DNA from: Amaurobius ferox
Taxonomy: Eukaryota > Arthropoda > Arachnida > Araneae > Amaurobiidae
Direction: 5' to 3'
DNA length: 64,000 bases
Assembly (NCBI GenBank): GCA_951213105.1
Contig: OX578142.1
Coordinates: forward strand, 120,561,354-120,625,353
Numbering within the stretch: the first letter of the stretch is position 1; every line of letters starts with the position of its first letter. The position numbers and the translations under genes are program-made. Below are positions 9,960 to 21,204 of the stretch, in pieces. The notes beneath the pieces were generated by a model, which saw only the letters and a list, made by a program, of their open reading frames with translations, was not told where the DNA came from and made no database searches.

Positions 9960-10290
9960 TTCATTGAAACCCCTTAAAGTTCCTCCGGTCAAAGGTCAGT
10001 CAGCGATTGCGACATCCATTGAAACCACTTTCGAAGTTCCTCCGGTCAAAGATCATCTTTCGCAGTTGTGCCTCCTCCCCTCTCAAAGCGATTGTGCAAC
10101 ACACTCCGGTCAAAGGTCATCCTTCGGAGGCTTCTTTCGAAGTTCCTCCCCTCTCAACACAATTGTGCAATGCACTCCGGTCAAAGGTCATTCTTCGGAG
10201 GCCTCTTTCGAAGTTCCTCCCCCTCAACACAATTGTGCAATGCACTCCGGTCAAAGGTCATTCCTCCGAGGCCTCTTTCGAAGTTCCTCA
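9960..10290. repeat. GC-rich 70-bp tandem repeat, about four units
   Basis: Units contain CTCCGGTCAAAGGTCAT, then TTCGGAGGCCTCTTTCGAAG, then a CAACACAATTGTGCAATGCA segment. The last two complete units are exactly 70 bp apart (10174 and 10244), the earlier ones slightly longer. Because 70 is not a multiple of three and the unit lacks stops, three overlapping long reading frames appear here; they are a by-product of the repeat. The composition is strikingly richer in GC than the surroundings. Confidence 0.85.
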
Positions 10291-10750
10291 CTTAGACCCT
10301 CCTCCCTCAGTGAGTCATCCCTCTTTCACAGTTGGGCTAAAGACCCTCCGTGAGGCATCCTCCACCCTCCCAAGTGAGGTAACCTTCCTCCTCAAAGAGG
10401 AAACTCTCCTCCGCAAAGAGGAACCCTCCGCCATGAGTCATCTGTGCCATACTGCGCCACCTCCTCAATTTGCAGCAGAACACCCAATTCATAACTACTG
10501 CCGACTTAATATTTTCGGGCCGGGTAATATTTTAAAATTAGATCCGTGCAGACTTCTAGTCTCTAAATAGCTGGCTTTTTAGCTTGTTCCTTTTCTTCTG
10601 ATGACCCCAGGAACTGGGATTTTTCCAAATATAGAGGCTTCGGGTTTTACTGCAGTAGGAGAATACCCCTCACCCTATTACAGTGGCGCAGTAGCCGGAG
10701 CACTCCTTTTTGAATTCTTAGCTTCTAAAAACTCCTTAATTATTCCTTTT
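10291..10750. other. GC-rich single-copy flank of the 70-bp array
   Basis: Cytosine-rich on the plus strand (runs such as CCTCCTCCCTCAG), with repeated CTCCGCAAAGAGGAA-type words to about 10430, then unremarkable sequence up to the TTAA insertion site at 10751-10754. No gene recognised. Confidence 0.5.
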
Positions 10751-10754
10751 TTAA

Positions 10755-10796
10755 CACTTTACAACAAAGTTGAAAAGTGTTTATGACTTTGTTCAT

Positions 10797-10830
<34 letters not shown>

Positions 10831-12073
10831 CGTTAGCACGATAACTGCCGTAAAAATGGCTTAATCAAAATGAAATTTTAGTATGTTGTTCAGACGGTCT
10901 ATAGGACCTATGGGAATATAAATGAATAATATCACCCAATTAGTTTTGGATTGAACCCGGGTTGAAAAAATGGAATACATTGAATCCTATGGGACCTAAT
11001 TTTTCAAGCATTTTTTAAGCAGATTTAAAATTCACAAATTGCTTCGAAAATTTTAGGCAGTATTCAAATTGTTCCATAAAATATATAAAAAAAAATTCAG
11101 CGAAATATATTCAGTAGTTTTTTAAATAAAAATTAAAATAATAATAACACCTTTTATATGAAGCGATCACGTGTCCATGATATGAAACGATCACATGACC
11201 CACTTCAAAATGATATATGGCATCCATCTTGTGTCAAAATCGTGATTTTTAAAGTTCTTTTTAATTCATATTGAGTGTTGTATCCGTCCTAAAACTACTT
11301 TATTTCTGCCTAAATTCTGTGCATCTACATACTGAAATAACGCAATGACAATATATTTCAGTTTAAATGCTCATCCAAATATGATTATTTCTACTATTAA
11401 GCCTATTTTTCACCTATGTAAAATGTAAACAGCAAAATATGTAGAATGAGTTGTATTAGAATCGCTGTAATTCTTTAACACAAAATCATTTAGTCCATGG
11501 AGTCTGCTTAGCTGATATGAATGAAGTATTCATTGATTGTAGAAAGAGAAGGACGATATTTTTCGATGAAGTTTTAAGCATAGAGTTAACTTATTTGTAG
11601 CTCCATGGTCTTAATTTTTAAATAAAATAAATTATTATAGTATTCTGATGAATGACATGAATGGGGGAATTATTTATGAATGAAATGTTGCTTTTATAGA
11701 GAGAGCCAGGCGTGTTATTTTTTTATGACGTCATTTGAATCAATTTCAGTTGTTTTCGATGAAGTTTTCAAATATAATAAATTATCGTAGTATTATGATA
11801 ATTCTAAAATTATTACCGAGGAATGTATCAAATTTTAGAGATGTTTAAACCAGGCAATTTATACTTTAATGCCGTCATTTGAATGAAGTTAATTTTTTTC
11901 GATGAGGGTTTAAGGTTTCAAATATAATAAATTAATGTAGTATTGTGATAAGTTTTAAAATATTACCGAGGAATGTATTGCATTTTAGACATGTTTAAAT
12001 AAAATTGCATTGAAGTTGGAAAGTGTTTCATAATCAATGCTTTAAGCATGATTGATCTTTCTTGTTTATTTAT
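10755..12073 (+). repeat. Left long inverted repeat of the TTAA element
   Basis: Matches the reverse complement of 13590-14887. Corresponding landmarks are the TCTG repeat, the AACCCGGGTT palindrome, the ATCACGTG pair near 11165-11200, and the AAGCATGATTGATCTTTCTTGT segment at its inner edge. Confidence 0.85.
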
Positions 12074-12282
12074 TAGAGGTAAAAGCGGATTGTTTATCTA
12101 GTTCAGGGACACCAAAACGACACATTGAGTGGGGATTGAGTAGAATATTTTTTTTATCACATATGTATTTAGGAAGCATTTTGAAGCATAAATTTCAGGG
12201 GAGAGTGATACGTACAGTATTGACTAGCTTTATACCTACATTTGTGACCGTGATTATCTAGCGGGGGCGTACAAGACAGTAA

Positions 12283-12995
12283 GTGTGCTGTGCAACGTTT
12301 CAGTCTTCTATATCACGGAGACTTCTGGAGGGTCTGGAAAGACTTTTGACACCCCAATCTATTTTGTTAGTCCTTGAAAGAGAAATAAAGAAATTCAGCT
12401 CCGTTTGGTTCTGTCCCGTGGTTGATAATGTAAGTGTGAAAATATTTAGCCTTCTAAGTCACCAATTGGTCTTCTGGGTGACCTGGAAAGACCATATTTT
12501 TCCACCTCTGGGGAATATCAAATATTCAGCTCCATTAGGCTGCTCTGCCCAGTGGTCGATACAATAAGCAAGGGCGCTCATACATCTTTTTACAGAGGGT
12601 GGGGGAAACTCAAGGGCAAGACTTACAATATCGACTAGCTTGATAGCTACATTTGTAACCTTGAAAGTTCAGGGGAGGGAAAGTGCCCCTTGCCCTCTCT
12701 CATGGGTGGCCATTACAAGAGCTCCCTTGCTTATAGTATCAACCACGGGACAGAACCTAAAGGAGCCGAATTTTCGATTTTCCTCAGGGCCGGGAAAATA
12801 GGTCTTTCCAGAGCCTAGTTGGTGATTTAGAAGGCTAAATCTTTGCATACTTACATTATCAACCACTGGACAGAACTTAAAGGAACTGGATTTTTTTATT
12901 TGTCTCCCGAAGACTAACTAGATGGGTGGGGTGTCGAAAAGCTTTTCCAGACCCTACAGAAGTTCCCGTGACATAAAAGGCTGAAACTTTGCACA
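12283..12995. repeat. Inner inverted repeat (two about 300-bp arms) in the TTAA element
   Basis: The arm at about 12283-12590 (GTTTCAGTCTTCTATATCAC, GGGTCTGGAAAG, GGTTCTGTCCCGTGGTTGAT, TTTAGCCTTCTAA) recurs in reverse complement at about 12700-12995. The spacer is about 110 bp. A related single arm is present at 27080-27240, so this is a separate repeat family, perhaps an insertion into the larger element. Confidence 0.8.
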
Positions 12996-13589
12996 CTTGT
13001 AGATATGGGTGCCCATAAGGGGACGTTGAAAGTCACAAATGTATCAAACTATACTTGACGAACACCTAACCTGTAGTGGAGTACAAGGTACGATATGCAA
13101 TCTACCGCTAAAAGAAAAAATGCGCCATGAAAGTTGATAAAAACCTTTTTTTTAAACCAGAATTTTTTTAATATTTCAACTGCAAAACGAATAAAAAGAG
13201 TACATAAAATATATTTAATGTCAAATTTAAATATTTTTTACATATAATGGGAAGTAAAATATTTTTATTCGTTCCCGTCAAAGGCAGAATTAGTTGGCTT
13301 GGTATTGGCGAAAAATCGTCGTATGGAAAACCTATGCAGGACACTGCAATCGTTTTTGAGAAAGTTAAAAGTAATTTTTTATTTCCAATCGAATTTTCTA
13401 TTTTTAAAACTATCAAAGATAGAACAAAAATTTAAACGGATTTGAAATTTTCAGAAAATTTCACCTCAAATACATACATACCCGATATGATAAAGAATGT
13501 TTGGAATAAAAAAAATAAATAATAAATTATTTTTGCTTTATTATTATCAGCAGATTTGGATAAGGTTTATCATTTCTGATACGTTTATT

Positions 13590-14887
13590 AAACAACAAGA
13601 AAGATCAATCATGCTTAAAGCATTGATTATGAAACACTTTCCAACTTCAATGCAATTTTATTTAAAAAAGTTTAAAATGCAATACATTCCTCGGTAACAT
13701 TTTAAAACTTATCACAATACTACATTAATTTATTACATTTGAAAACTTAAACCATCATTGAAAAAAATGAACTTCATTGAAATGACGGCATTGAAATATA
13801 AATTGCCTGGTTTAAATATCTCTAAAATGCGATACATTCCACGGTAATATTTTTAAAACTATCATAATACTACGATAATTTATTATATTTGAAAACTTCA
13901 TCAAAAACAACTGAAATTAATTCAAATGACGTCATAGAAAAAATAACATGCCTGGATCTCTCTATAAAAACAGGATTTCATTTATAACTTTCTCCCATTC
14001 ATTTCATTCATCACAATACTATAATAATTTATTTTATTTAAAAATTAAGACCATGGAGCTACAAGTAATTAAACTCTATGCTTAAAACTTCATCGAAAAA
14101 AATCGTCCTTCTCTTTATAAAATCAATTAATATTTCATTCATATCAGACATGCAGACTGCAGACTCCATGGGCTAAATTATTTTGTGTTAAAGAAATACA
14201 GCAATCCTAATACAACTCATTCTATATGTTTTGCTGTTTACATTTTACATAAGTGGAAAATGGGCTTCGTTGTAGAAATAATCAAATTTGGATAATTATT
14301 TAAACTCAAATATATTGTATTTGCGTTGTTTCAGTATGTAGATGCACAGAATTTAAGCAAAAATAAAGTAGTTTTAGGACGGATACAACCCTCAATATGA
14401 ATTAAAAAGAACTTAAAAAATCACGATTTTGAAACAAGATGGATGCCATATATCATTTTGAAGTGGGTCATGTGATCTTTTCATATCATGATCACGTGAT
14501 CGTTTCATATAAGAGGTGTAATTATTATTTTAATTTTTATTTAAAAAACTACTGAATATATTTCGCTGAATTTTTTTTATATATTTTATGGAACAATTTG
14601 AATATTACCTAAAATTTTCGAAGCAATTTGTGAATTTTAAAGCCGCTTAAAAAATGTTTGAAAAATTAGGTCCCACAGGGCTCAATGTATTTCATTTTTT
14701 CAACCCGGGTTCAATTAAAAACTAATTGGGTGATATTATTCATTTATATTCCCATACCGTCTGAACAACATACTAAACTTTCATTTTGATTAAATCATTT
14801 TTACGGCAGTTATCGTGCTAACGGACAGACAGACAGACAGACAGAATGAACGAAGTCATAAACACCTTTCAACTTTGTTGTAAAGTG
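13590..14887 (-). repeat. Right long inverted repeat of the TTAA element
   Basis: Reverse complement of the left repeat with scattered mismatches and small indels. The left copy carries more TCTG units than the right copy carries CAGA units, showing independent drift of the arms. Confidence 0.85.
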
Positions 14888-14891
14888 TTAA

Positions 14892-15237
14892 AAACATCAC
14901 ATGGGACACAGACAAACTGAAAGCAGAATTAATGTCGATGGTATCGAATGGTAGGTTACAGTGGGAATCCTACTGAATAAACTAAATTGCTGAGCAGCAT
15001 GGGCATAAAATTCTGCGCTTACTACCATACCATTTCGAATTAATTCCCATGAAGCATGTGCGGTGTCTCATGGGATTTGTAGCATCAGAAAATCTTAATT
15101 ATAAAGCCGATGAAGTGCAATATCTGACAAGAGAGGTTATAGAACACGTCACGCCGACGAACCGGCAAAACTACCTCGATCATGCATTAAAGAAAGAAGA
15201 AAATATGTGTACAAAATATGTCAACAATCTAAAATAA
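14892..15237 (+). pseudogene. C-terminal fragment of a DDE-type transposase
   Basis: The plus-strand reading, interrupted once near 14970, contains LKAELMSMV, then EQHGHKILRLLPYHFELIPMKHV, and ends with DEVQYLTREVIEHVTP...YLDHALKKEENM. This resembles the end of Tc1/mariner-superfamily (DDE_3-like) transposases, whose usual LPPYHxxLNPIE stretch holds the last catalytic Glu. Here the corresponding segment is IPMKHV, so that residue is lost. It is wedged between the TTAA element and the start of a Helitron, and the rest of the gene is absent. The last 62 residues are an open frame. Confidence 0.65.
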
Positions 15238-15929
15238 TAAAAGGTAATGTCTGTGTGTCTGACTGTCTTATATACTATAGGTTCAGCGACCGCGCGTCGG
15301 AGAGCTACGAAATTTGGCAATCGGAGACCCGGGGGGGGGGGGAGACACGTGAAAATCGATTTTTAAAATTTGAATTACTTTTTTAGTTATTTAATGTTTT
15401 ATGCGATTTCGACTGTTTTTTTCCCATTTTCCCCTTTTTTCTCCACGATCCACACGTTGTAGAAAAAACAACAAATCACACCACCGGAAAGAGCAGACAA
15501 TTGCGAGTAAACATATATCAATTTCAAGGGGCAAATTCTAATATTTTTTAAAGATTTTAAAACAAACATCACTTTTGGCTTAAAAAAACGAACTTTCGTT
15601 TTTAAATTCTCGAATCCGAAAAAGTATCTAGAATTTCGAGTAATAATTTACATTTTTAGGAAGCTCAAACATCAGGCTTTCTTACAAGCCCAATCTGGTC
15701 AAGAAATAATTATAAAAAGTCGTAGGATCGCGATTTTAATGAACTAAGGATTTTCAATTTCTCGGCTAACTGCTAAGGAGTTTTTCAACCGCGTTTTCAC
15801 CTGCAAAAGTTTTTCCCCGTTTCCATGGAGACCGCGCTTCCGGTTTTAAATGGATTAAGAGCTTAGCATATGTATTGTTTACATCGGGTGAAATTATTAT
15901 ATTTATATGATATTTTAAATGGATATTTT

Positions 15930-16135
15930 AATTTATGGATATTTTAAATAATTTAAATGATTGATTTATGGTGGATTGAAGTGTGGTGATGTATTTGAAA
16001 GGATGATTGATGGAACGATATGGATTTTTTAAATGGATATTTGAATTTATGGATATTTTAAATGGATATTTGAATTTATAGATATTTTAAATGGATATTT
16101 TAATTTTATGGATATTTTAAATGATGGAACGATGG
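15930..16135. repeat. Short tandem repeat of GGATATTT-type units
   Basis: ATGGATATTTTAAATGGATA-like units recur, with spacers, through this part of the Helitron. The equivalent part of the other plus-strand Helitron lacks the expansion. Confidence 0.7.
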
Positions 16136-16187
16136 AATGAGGATGATGGAATTAAGAGCTTAGCATATGGTCATTATAAAATTTAAA

Positions 16188-16385
16188 TTAGCGTGCGGGA
16201 ATTGCACTCGGTAGGCCCGGGTTCGATTCCCGCCACTGCCAAAACTGCTGCCGTGTTCACGGGGAGTACGATCACGTTAAACATGTGGGCCCGTAAGTCC
16301 TCCCGAGAGGTTGGTGGTAGGGGAAGGAGTACGGTCCCTGCGGATGCCTCTCCCACTGGGTTCCGGTCTAAATTAGGTGAATAAA
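16188..16385 (+). repeat. tRNA-derived SINE, partial copy
   Basis: Starts inside the SINE head (GCGTGCGGGAATTGCACTCG), includes the B box GGGTTCGATTCCCGCC, and stops after CTGGGTTCCGGTCTAAATTA, without the SINE tail. The next copy follows after about 20 bp, so this looks like a tandem partial duplication inside the Helitron. Confidence 0.8.
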
Positions 16386-16407
16386 AGAAAGTTATGGAGA
16401 TTGCCGT

Positions 16408-16690
16408 GGAGGGCGCGGTGGCCCAGTGGTTAGCGCGCGGGAATTGCACTCGGTAGACCCGAGTTCAATTCCCGCCACTGCCAAAACTGCCGCCGTGTTC
16501 ACGCGAAGTACAATCACGTTAAACATGCGGGACCGTAAGTCCTTCCGAGAGGTTGGTGGTAGGGGAAGTAGGGTACGGTCCCTGTGGATGCCTCCCCCAC
16601 TGGGTTCCGGTCTATATTGGGTGGCACTTCCTGGCCGGCCAAACAGTTGCATTACACCTTTCTGGTAGGTCGCGCCAGCGAGTTGTCCAC
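16408..16690 (+). repeat. tRNA-derived SINE inside Helitron
   Basis: The head GGCGCGGTGGCCCAGTGGTT (A-box region) and GAGTTCAATTCCCGCC (B box) show tRNA ancestry. The body runs through CACGTTAAACATG and CCACTGGGTTCCGG to GGCCGGCCAAACAGTT and CTTTCTGGTAGGTCG. The tail then diverges from the free SINE at 55285-55571 and passes into Helitron 3' sequence. No target duplications around it, so it moves as part of the Helitron. Confidence 0.82.
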
Positions 16691-16787
16691 GGTCAGAATT
16701 TGTCACGGTCAAAATTTTCAAGGGTAGCGAACAGGCTGGTCGCCAAAGGCGGCTAGTCTTTCTAATAATACTTTCTGAAAGGTAGTC

Positions 16788-17145
16788 TGTAAGGATTAAT
16801 AATTTCTGGTCTCAACTTACTTTTCAAGCAGTGTCTTCCCCGGGTAAAGAAGAGTCTAAATTTAAACAGCAGCAGCGCAGATTGCGGACGGTAGAGGGTG
16901 TTCGCAACCAGGTTATAAAAAGGCGATGTGCGAAGCACGAGAGTGGGTTCGAGATGATACGAGTTGGTACGATGTAGAACGTGGCGTGTGGATGCAGACG
17001 ATAGTAGAAAAGGTGGACTATGTACATTCTGATTTATTATTTGTAAATTACGTTAATAGAGTTGATTTTATGATTTCTACAGTTTAAGAATAAAACTTAT
17101 TGTTTTTATCAAAGATGCCTGCGTGTTCAGACCGACGCCTTTACA
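16788..17145 (+). repeat. Left LTR
   Basis: Begins TGTAAGGATTAATAATTTCT and ends CTTTACA, giving short inverted TG...CA termini. GGTTATAAAAAGGCGA near 16913 is a TATA-box candidate for the U3 promoter. AATAAAACTT near 17090 is a polyadenylation-signal candidate. Confidence 0.9.
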
Positions 17146-17259
17146 ATGGCGACCGAACAAAAGTGTGCAAGGAACCAGAAAAAAATCGTAAACCGTAAAT
17201 AAGCTGTTATTTTTGTGGTTAAGTTAGAAGTTTATATTTTGTTAAAAGATGACAAGCTT

Positions 17260-19577
17260 ATGAACAAAATATTGGAACCTGTTCTAAGTGATATTGCACA
17301 TGTGTATTTGGATGACATTCTTATAGTGAAAGGTTTGAACAACATTTAAATGACATGAAAAGGGCATTTGATCTGATTTACCGTCCAAGACTGAAATTAA
17401 AACCTAGTAGATGGCATTTTGCTCTATATAAATTAAAGTATTTGGGATTTACAATCAATAGAGAAGGAATCTACACAGATAATAGTAAAGTGCAAGATAT
17501 CTTAAAGTTTCCTAAACTAAAAAACCCCAAGCAGTTGGCGTCCTTTCTGGGAATGACGTCCTGATATAGTAAATTTATAAAAAAGTATGCTGAGTTATGT
17601 GAACCATTATATGCTTTAAAACGTAACAATACAAGATTTAAGTGGAATGAGGAAGCAGAAGATTCATTTCAAAAGTTGAAGCAAATTCTAATTTCAGTAT
17701 CAGTGTTGAAACATCCAAACTATAGAAGGCCTTTTGAAATATATTCAGATGCATCTTGTACAGGACTCGGCGCAGCAATTACACAAGATGGACACGCGAT
17801 TGCTTTCGCTTCTAGAATCTTAATTATGGCAGAAAGGAACTATACAGTGGCAGAACGAGAGTATCTAGCAGTCATTTTTGCACTAAAAAAGTTTAGAACA
17901 TATTTTAACGAACTGTCAATAACAGTATAGACGGACCACAGCGCGCTAACTAGGTTAACTACAGCAAATAATTTTTCACCTAGAATGATTCGTTGGGCTC
18001 TTACATTACAAGCGTTTAACTTAAACATACAGCAATTGCATACCATGGGGAAAATAACTTAGTCGCAGACGCATTAAGTACAGTTTCACCACCTGAGAAG
18101 ATAATAGTGAAGAGAAAAAAATGTTCCACGTTAACATCTATGGTAATCGACTCCAGTGAGGAATTTATTGCTGAGCAAAATTGGATTCAGAGTTTGGACC
18201 AATATATAGTTATATTTGGAAGATCCAAATAATATTGAAGAATTTAAATCCGTTGAACAACGATCAAGAGATTATGAACTGATCGACAAAATTCTGTTCT
18301 ATAAGAAATAGCTAAATGAAAATATGGAGTTGAGACCAAAGTCACTCAGAGCAGTACTAAACTAGTTGCACGATTTACCTACAACGGGTCACAACGGCAT
18401 ACGGAAAACATTCAACACAGTCAATTGCGACTGTTTTTGGCCAGAGATGAAAAAAACTATCGATGAATATTGTAAAACATGTTATACGTGTCAAGTCTAT
18501 AATTATATAAATTATAAGCCAGCCGGGTTATTGAACCCTATTGAAGTAAAATTCCCTATGGAAAAGATTGGAATTGATTTATTAAGACCTTATCCATTAA
18601 GTAAGCACAACAGATATAGATATATAGTAGTTATTACTGACTGTTTCTCAAAATGGACAGAATTGATACCTTTAAAACTTCAGTACAGGCTGTATCAGAT
18701 ACAATACTGTATGGTTTCATCTTAAAATTTGGGACACCAGTTTGTGTCGTGAGTGATAATGGATCTCAATTTGTCAGTACAGTATTTGCTGAAATGTGTT
18801 GCAAGTTAGAAATAAAACATTTAAAATTATGCCATTTCGTCCACAAACAAATGAAGTAGAACGAATGAACAAAAATATAGTGAAAATGTTTGCTTCTTAT
18901 GTGAAAGATTGTCACAGAGACTGGGATTTGTATTTAGATCGCTTTGGATATGCCGTAAGAACAGCAATATATGATTCAACAGGAAAAAGTCCGGCAGAGA
19001 TATTTACGGTAGAAAAATGATCACACCATTCGAAAGATTATTATAGTATGTGGATAAACAAAAAAAAATATTATTTCACACAGAATATTACAAAGTTGCT
19101 TGCAGAAGCGCAAACAAACATTAAAAAAGCTCAACAAATGCAAGCCAAGTATTATAATCAAAGGCGGAGAGAATTTAAATTAGTGGGAGGTCAAAAAAAG
19201 TGTTGAAAAAGAAGCACACATTATCAAATGCAGTAGAAGCAGTGATTGCGAAGTTTAGTCCAAAATTCGAGGGACCCTACATCGTAAGTGAAATTCGAAA
19301 AAATAATATCGTGATCGAGAAGAATGGAATTAAAAGTACGGTCAATATTGATCAAGTGAAGCCATATTATGATAAAAAAGAATCGGAAATAATCAAAGAA
19401 TTGTTAAATAACCAAGATGAGGCAACTGTGTTGAACAGAAATGTAAACCCTCAACCAGTACAAGACATAGATAATGAAGCAGAACAGAATAATCACGCCG
19501 AAAATATCGCTCAGAATAATTCACAAACTGTAGATAACTGTGATGATGAATCGGATGAACAAATTGACAATCGATAG
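17260..19577 (+). pseudogene. Gypsy pol remnant: RT end, RNase H, integrase
   Basis: In order: the RT catalytic box (VYLDDILIV, about 17310), RT thumb (LKYLGFTINREG), and RNase H with the Asp in YSDASCTGLGAAI (about 17745), Glu in AEREYLAVIFAL and Asp in TDHSAL after a stop. Integrase follows: an HHCC zinc finger (H...GH...CKTCYTC, about 18370-18510), first Asp in GIDLL (about 18573), second in VVSDNGSQF (about 18750), Glu in NEVERMNKNI (about 18860), and a C-terminal GPY-type segment FEGPYIV near 19270. Stops and frameshifts (for example at 17338, 17562 and 17928) split it into at least seven pieces. Confidence 0.9.
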
Positions 19578-20861
19578 CTCTCAACTTCACGAAAAAGTCA
19601 ATAAAGCACATCTGAGCAAGGCGAAGGAAAAAGAGCACGATTCAAAAGTTACGAATTCGGCCAAAATACCGCCTACAAAAAAGACCTCTCCATAATCTAG
19701 AATTACCACCTGCTACGAGAAGAAAAGCCGGACTCACACAGCGTAATCCTCAGAAAATTAACAACTAAGTCAGATAGCAAAGCAGAATTCCTCATAATCA
19801 GAAAAAACAGAGATGTCAGAACATATCCCATAGACAACGTAACCCTCCCTATACACAATAGCTGGCATTGATAACACGGTGGAACAACAAAAACAAGCGG
19901 ACTTAGAAACATCCTGCCTTCAACAAGGAGCAATTCCAGGCGAAAAGGCAGTTCCGGTACAAACACAAGTTTCAGAGCAACAGATTTCTAACAGAGGAGC
20001 AATTCTTATCAGAAAGGATGGGAACTAGAAAACGGTATTAGTAAAACATCCTTCAAGATAAGTGTTTTTTTTACAATATTATTTAGGTGCAAAATAAAGC
20101 ATATTACCAGAACGTTAATGACTTTCTATTTTATTTTGAGAAAATATTGTCAGAACGGGTACACAAAAGGGGGTTGAAATGTTTTTCTGAACTGAAAGAA
20201 CTCCACAATTTTAGTCCAATAGCTTACAAGGAAAAAGTAATGAATAAGTATTAGAAAAATGAAATAGTGGAAATGCATTAAATTGTTAACGTATTCAAAT
20301 TGTATATATACAAAACTAATTAACAACTAATAAAACTAACATATTCTATTGTAAATTCATAGTGACGCTCTAAATGAGATTTTTTACTGAACTATTAAAA
20401 TTTTAGAGGTTATATTCAAACAGTGAAATATTGAAAATTGTGTTTAAATGGTGAATTATGCTTGACAAATATTATTCTATGTTATACTGACAAATGGTAC
20501 CTATCCCAAATCAAGCATTTTGATTGAAAATTTTGTATATTCTATTTTGTATATCTATATTTTTGTATATTTTGTATATCTATACAATGTTTCAAATTTT
20601 GAATTTGACGAATATTATTCTATCGCAAATTATGTATATTGATTGAAAAATTTTGTACATTCTATCACGCGGTATATATTTTAAATTTTGAATTGTAGAA
20701 TAAGTATAAAATGCATTTATGTGTTACTATAGTGAGATTAGCTGGTACAAATTGTACAGTGTAAAACGGGGTTGCCTATCGCAGTTGAAAGGCAATGTTT
20801 TAGAGTTCACGGCAGGTCTGTAGAGACCTTGGTTCACTCTTCTTTTCAAGGAGGCGGATAC
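19578..20861. other. Non-coding 3' interior of the LTR element
   Basis: Between the end of integrase and the right LTR. No envelope-like frame. It has AT-rich sequence with repeated TTTTGTATATTCTATTTTG-like words at about 20530-20670. Confidence 0.6.
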
Positions 20862-21200
20862 TGTAAGGATTAATAATTTCTATTCTCGACTTCTTATTTT
20901 TCAAGCAGTGTCTTCCCCAGGGAAAGAAGAGTCTGAATTTAAATAGCAAATTGCGGACAGTAGAGGGTTCTGGCAACCAGGTTATAAAAAGACGAAGTGG
21001 TAAGCACGAGAGTAGGTTCGAGATGATAAGACGTAGAACGTAGCGTGTGTGAATGCAGACGATGGTAGAAAAGATGGACCATGTACATTCTAATTTATTA
21101 TTTGTAAATGGAGTTGATATTATTATGATTTATACAGTTTAAGAATAAAACTTGTTGTTTTCATAAAAGATGCTTGCGTGTTCATTCCGACACCTTCACA
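20862..21200 (+). repeat. Right LTR
   Basis: Alignable to the left LTR along its whole length, starting TGTAAGGATTAATAATTTCT and ending CCTTCACA. It has small deletions relative to the left copy (for example the CAGCAGCAG run). Confidence 0.9.
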
Positions 21201-21204
21201 AGTC

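Larger units (their letters stand above)
10755..14887. mobile_element. 4.1 kb foldback element with about 1.3 kb inverted repeats at a TTAA site
   Basis: Left and right ends are reverse complements over roughly 1.3 kb, and TTAA flanks both sides (10751-10754, 14888-14891). Each tip is itself a hairpin: CACTTT, a base, CAAC, loop, GTTG, a base, AAAGTG. A TCTG/CAGA simple repeat lies just inside each end. TTAA duplication points to a piggyBac-like mechanism, but the tips are not the usual piggyBac CCC termini and no transposase is present, so this is non-autonomous. Partial relatives lie at 31046-32246 and 33401-33830. The 1.5 kb core carries its own inverted repeat. Confidence 0.85.
15228..16756 (+). 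mobile_element. Non-autonomous Helitron carrying SINE sequence
   Basis: The 5' end TCTAAAATAATAAAAGG followed by AATGTCTGTGTG is a typical Helitron start, preceded by A. The 3' end is a short hairpin (CGCC, loop, GGCGG) and then CTAG, followed by T, which fits insertion between A and T. No Rep/helicase gene. It shares the GTTCAGCGACCGCGCGTCGG segment and a 3' terminal block with the Helitron at 23827-25114. Between about 16188 and 16690 lies tRNA-derived SINE sequence in two tandem pieces. ATGGATATTTTAAATG repeats occur at about 15930-16130. Confidence 0.82.
16788..21200 (+). mobile_element. Gypsy-type LTR retrotransposon, internally deleted
   Basis: Two direct LTRs (16788-17145 and 20862-21200) bound a 3.7 kb interior. 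The 4-bp target duplication AGTC lies immediately before (16784-16787) and after (21201-21204). A primer-binding-site candidate TGGCGACC starts 2 bp after the left LTR, and a purine-rich tract AAGGAGGCGGA precedes the right LTR. The interior jumps almost at once into the end of the RT domain, so gag, protease and most of RT have been lost. The LTRs differ at many sites, so the insertion is old. Confidence 0.92.

Noticed and set aside
9964..10570. Three overlapping reading frames of 75-187 codons
   Set aside because: They arise from a stop-poor 70-bp tandem repeat whose length is not a multiple of three. The proteins repeat the same words and resemble nothing.
13168..13435. Overlapping frames on both strands in the core of the TTAA element
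   Set aside because: AT-rich, no domain, no codon pattern. The core has no transposase.
16193..16756. tRNA genes in the SINE heads
   Set aside because: A and B boxes are present, but the cloverleaf is degraded and the unit continues into SINE body. These are tRNA-derived, not tRNAs.
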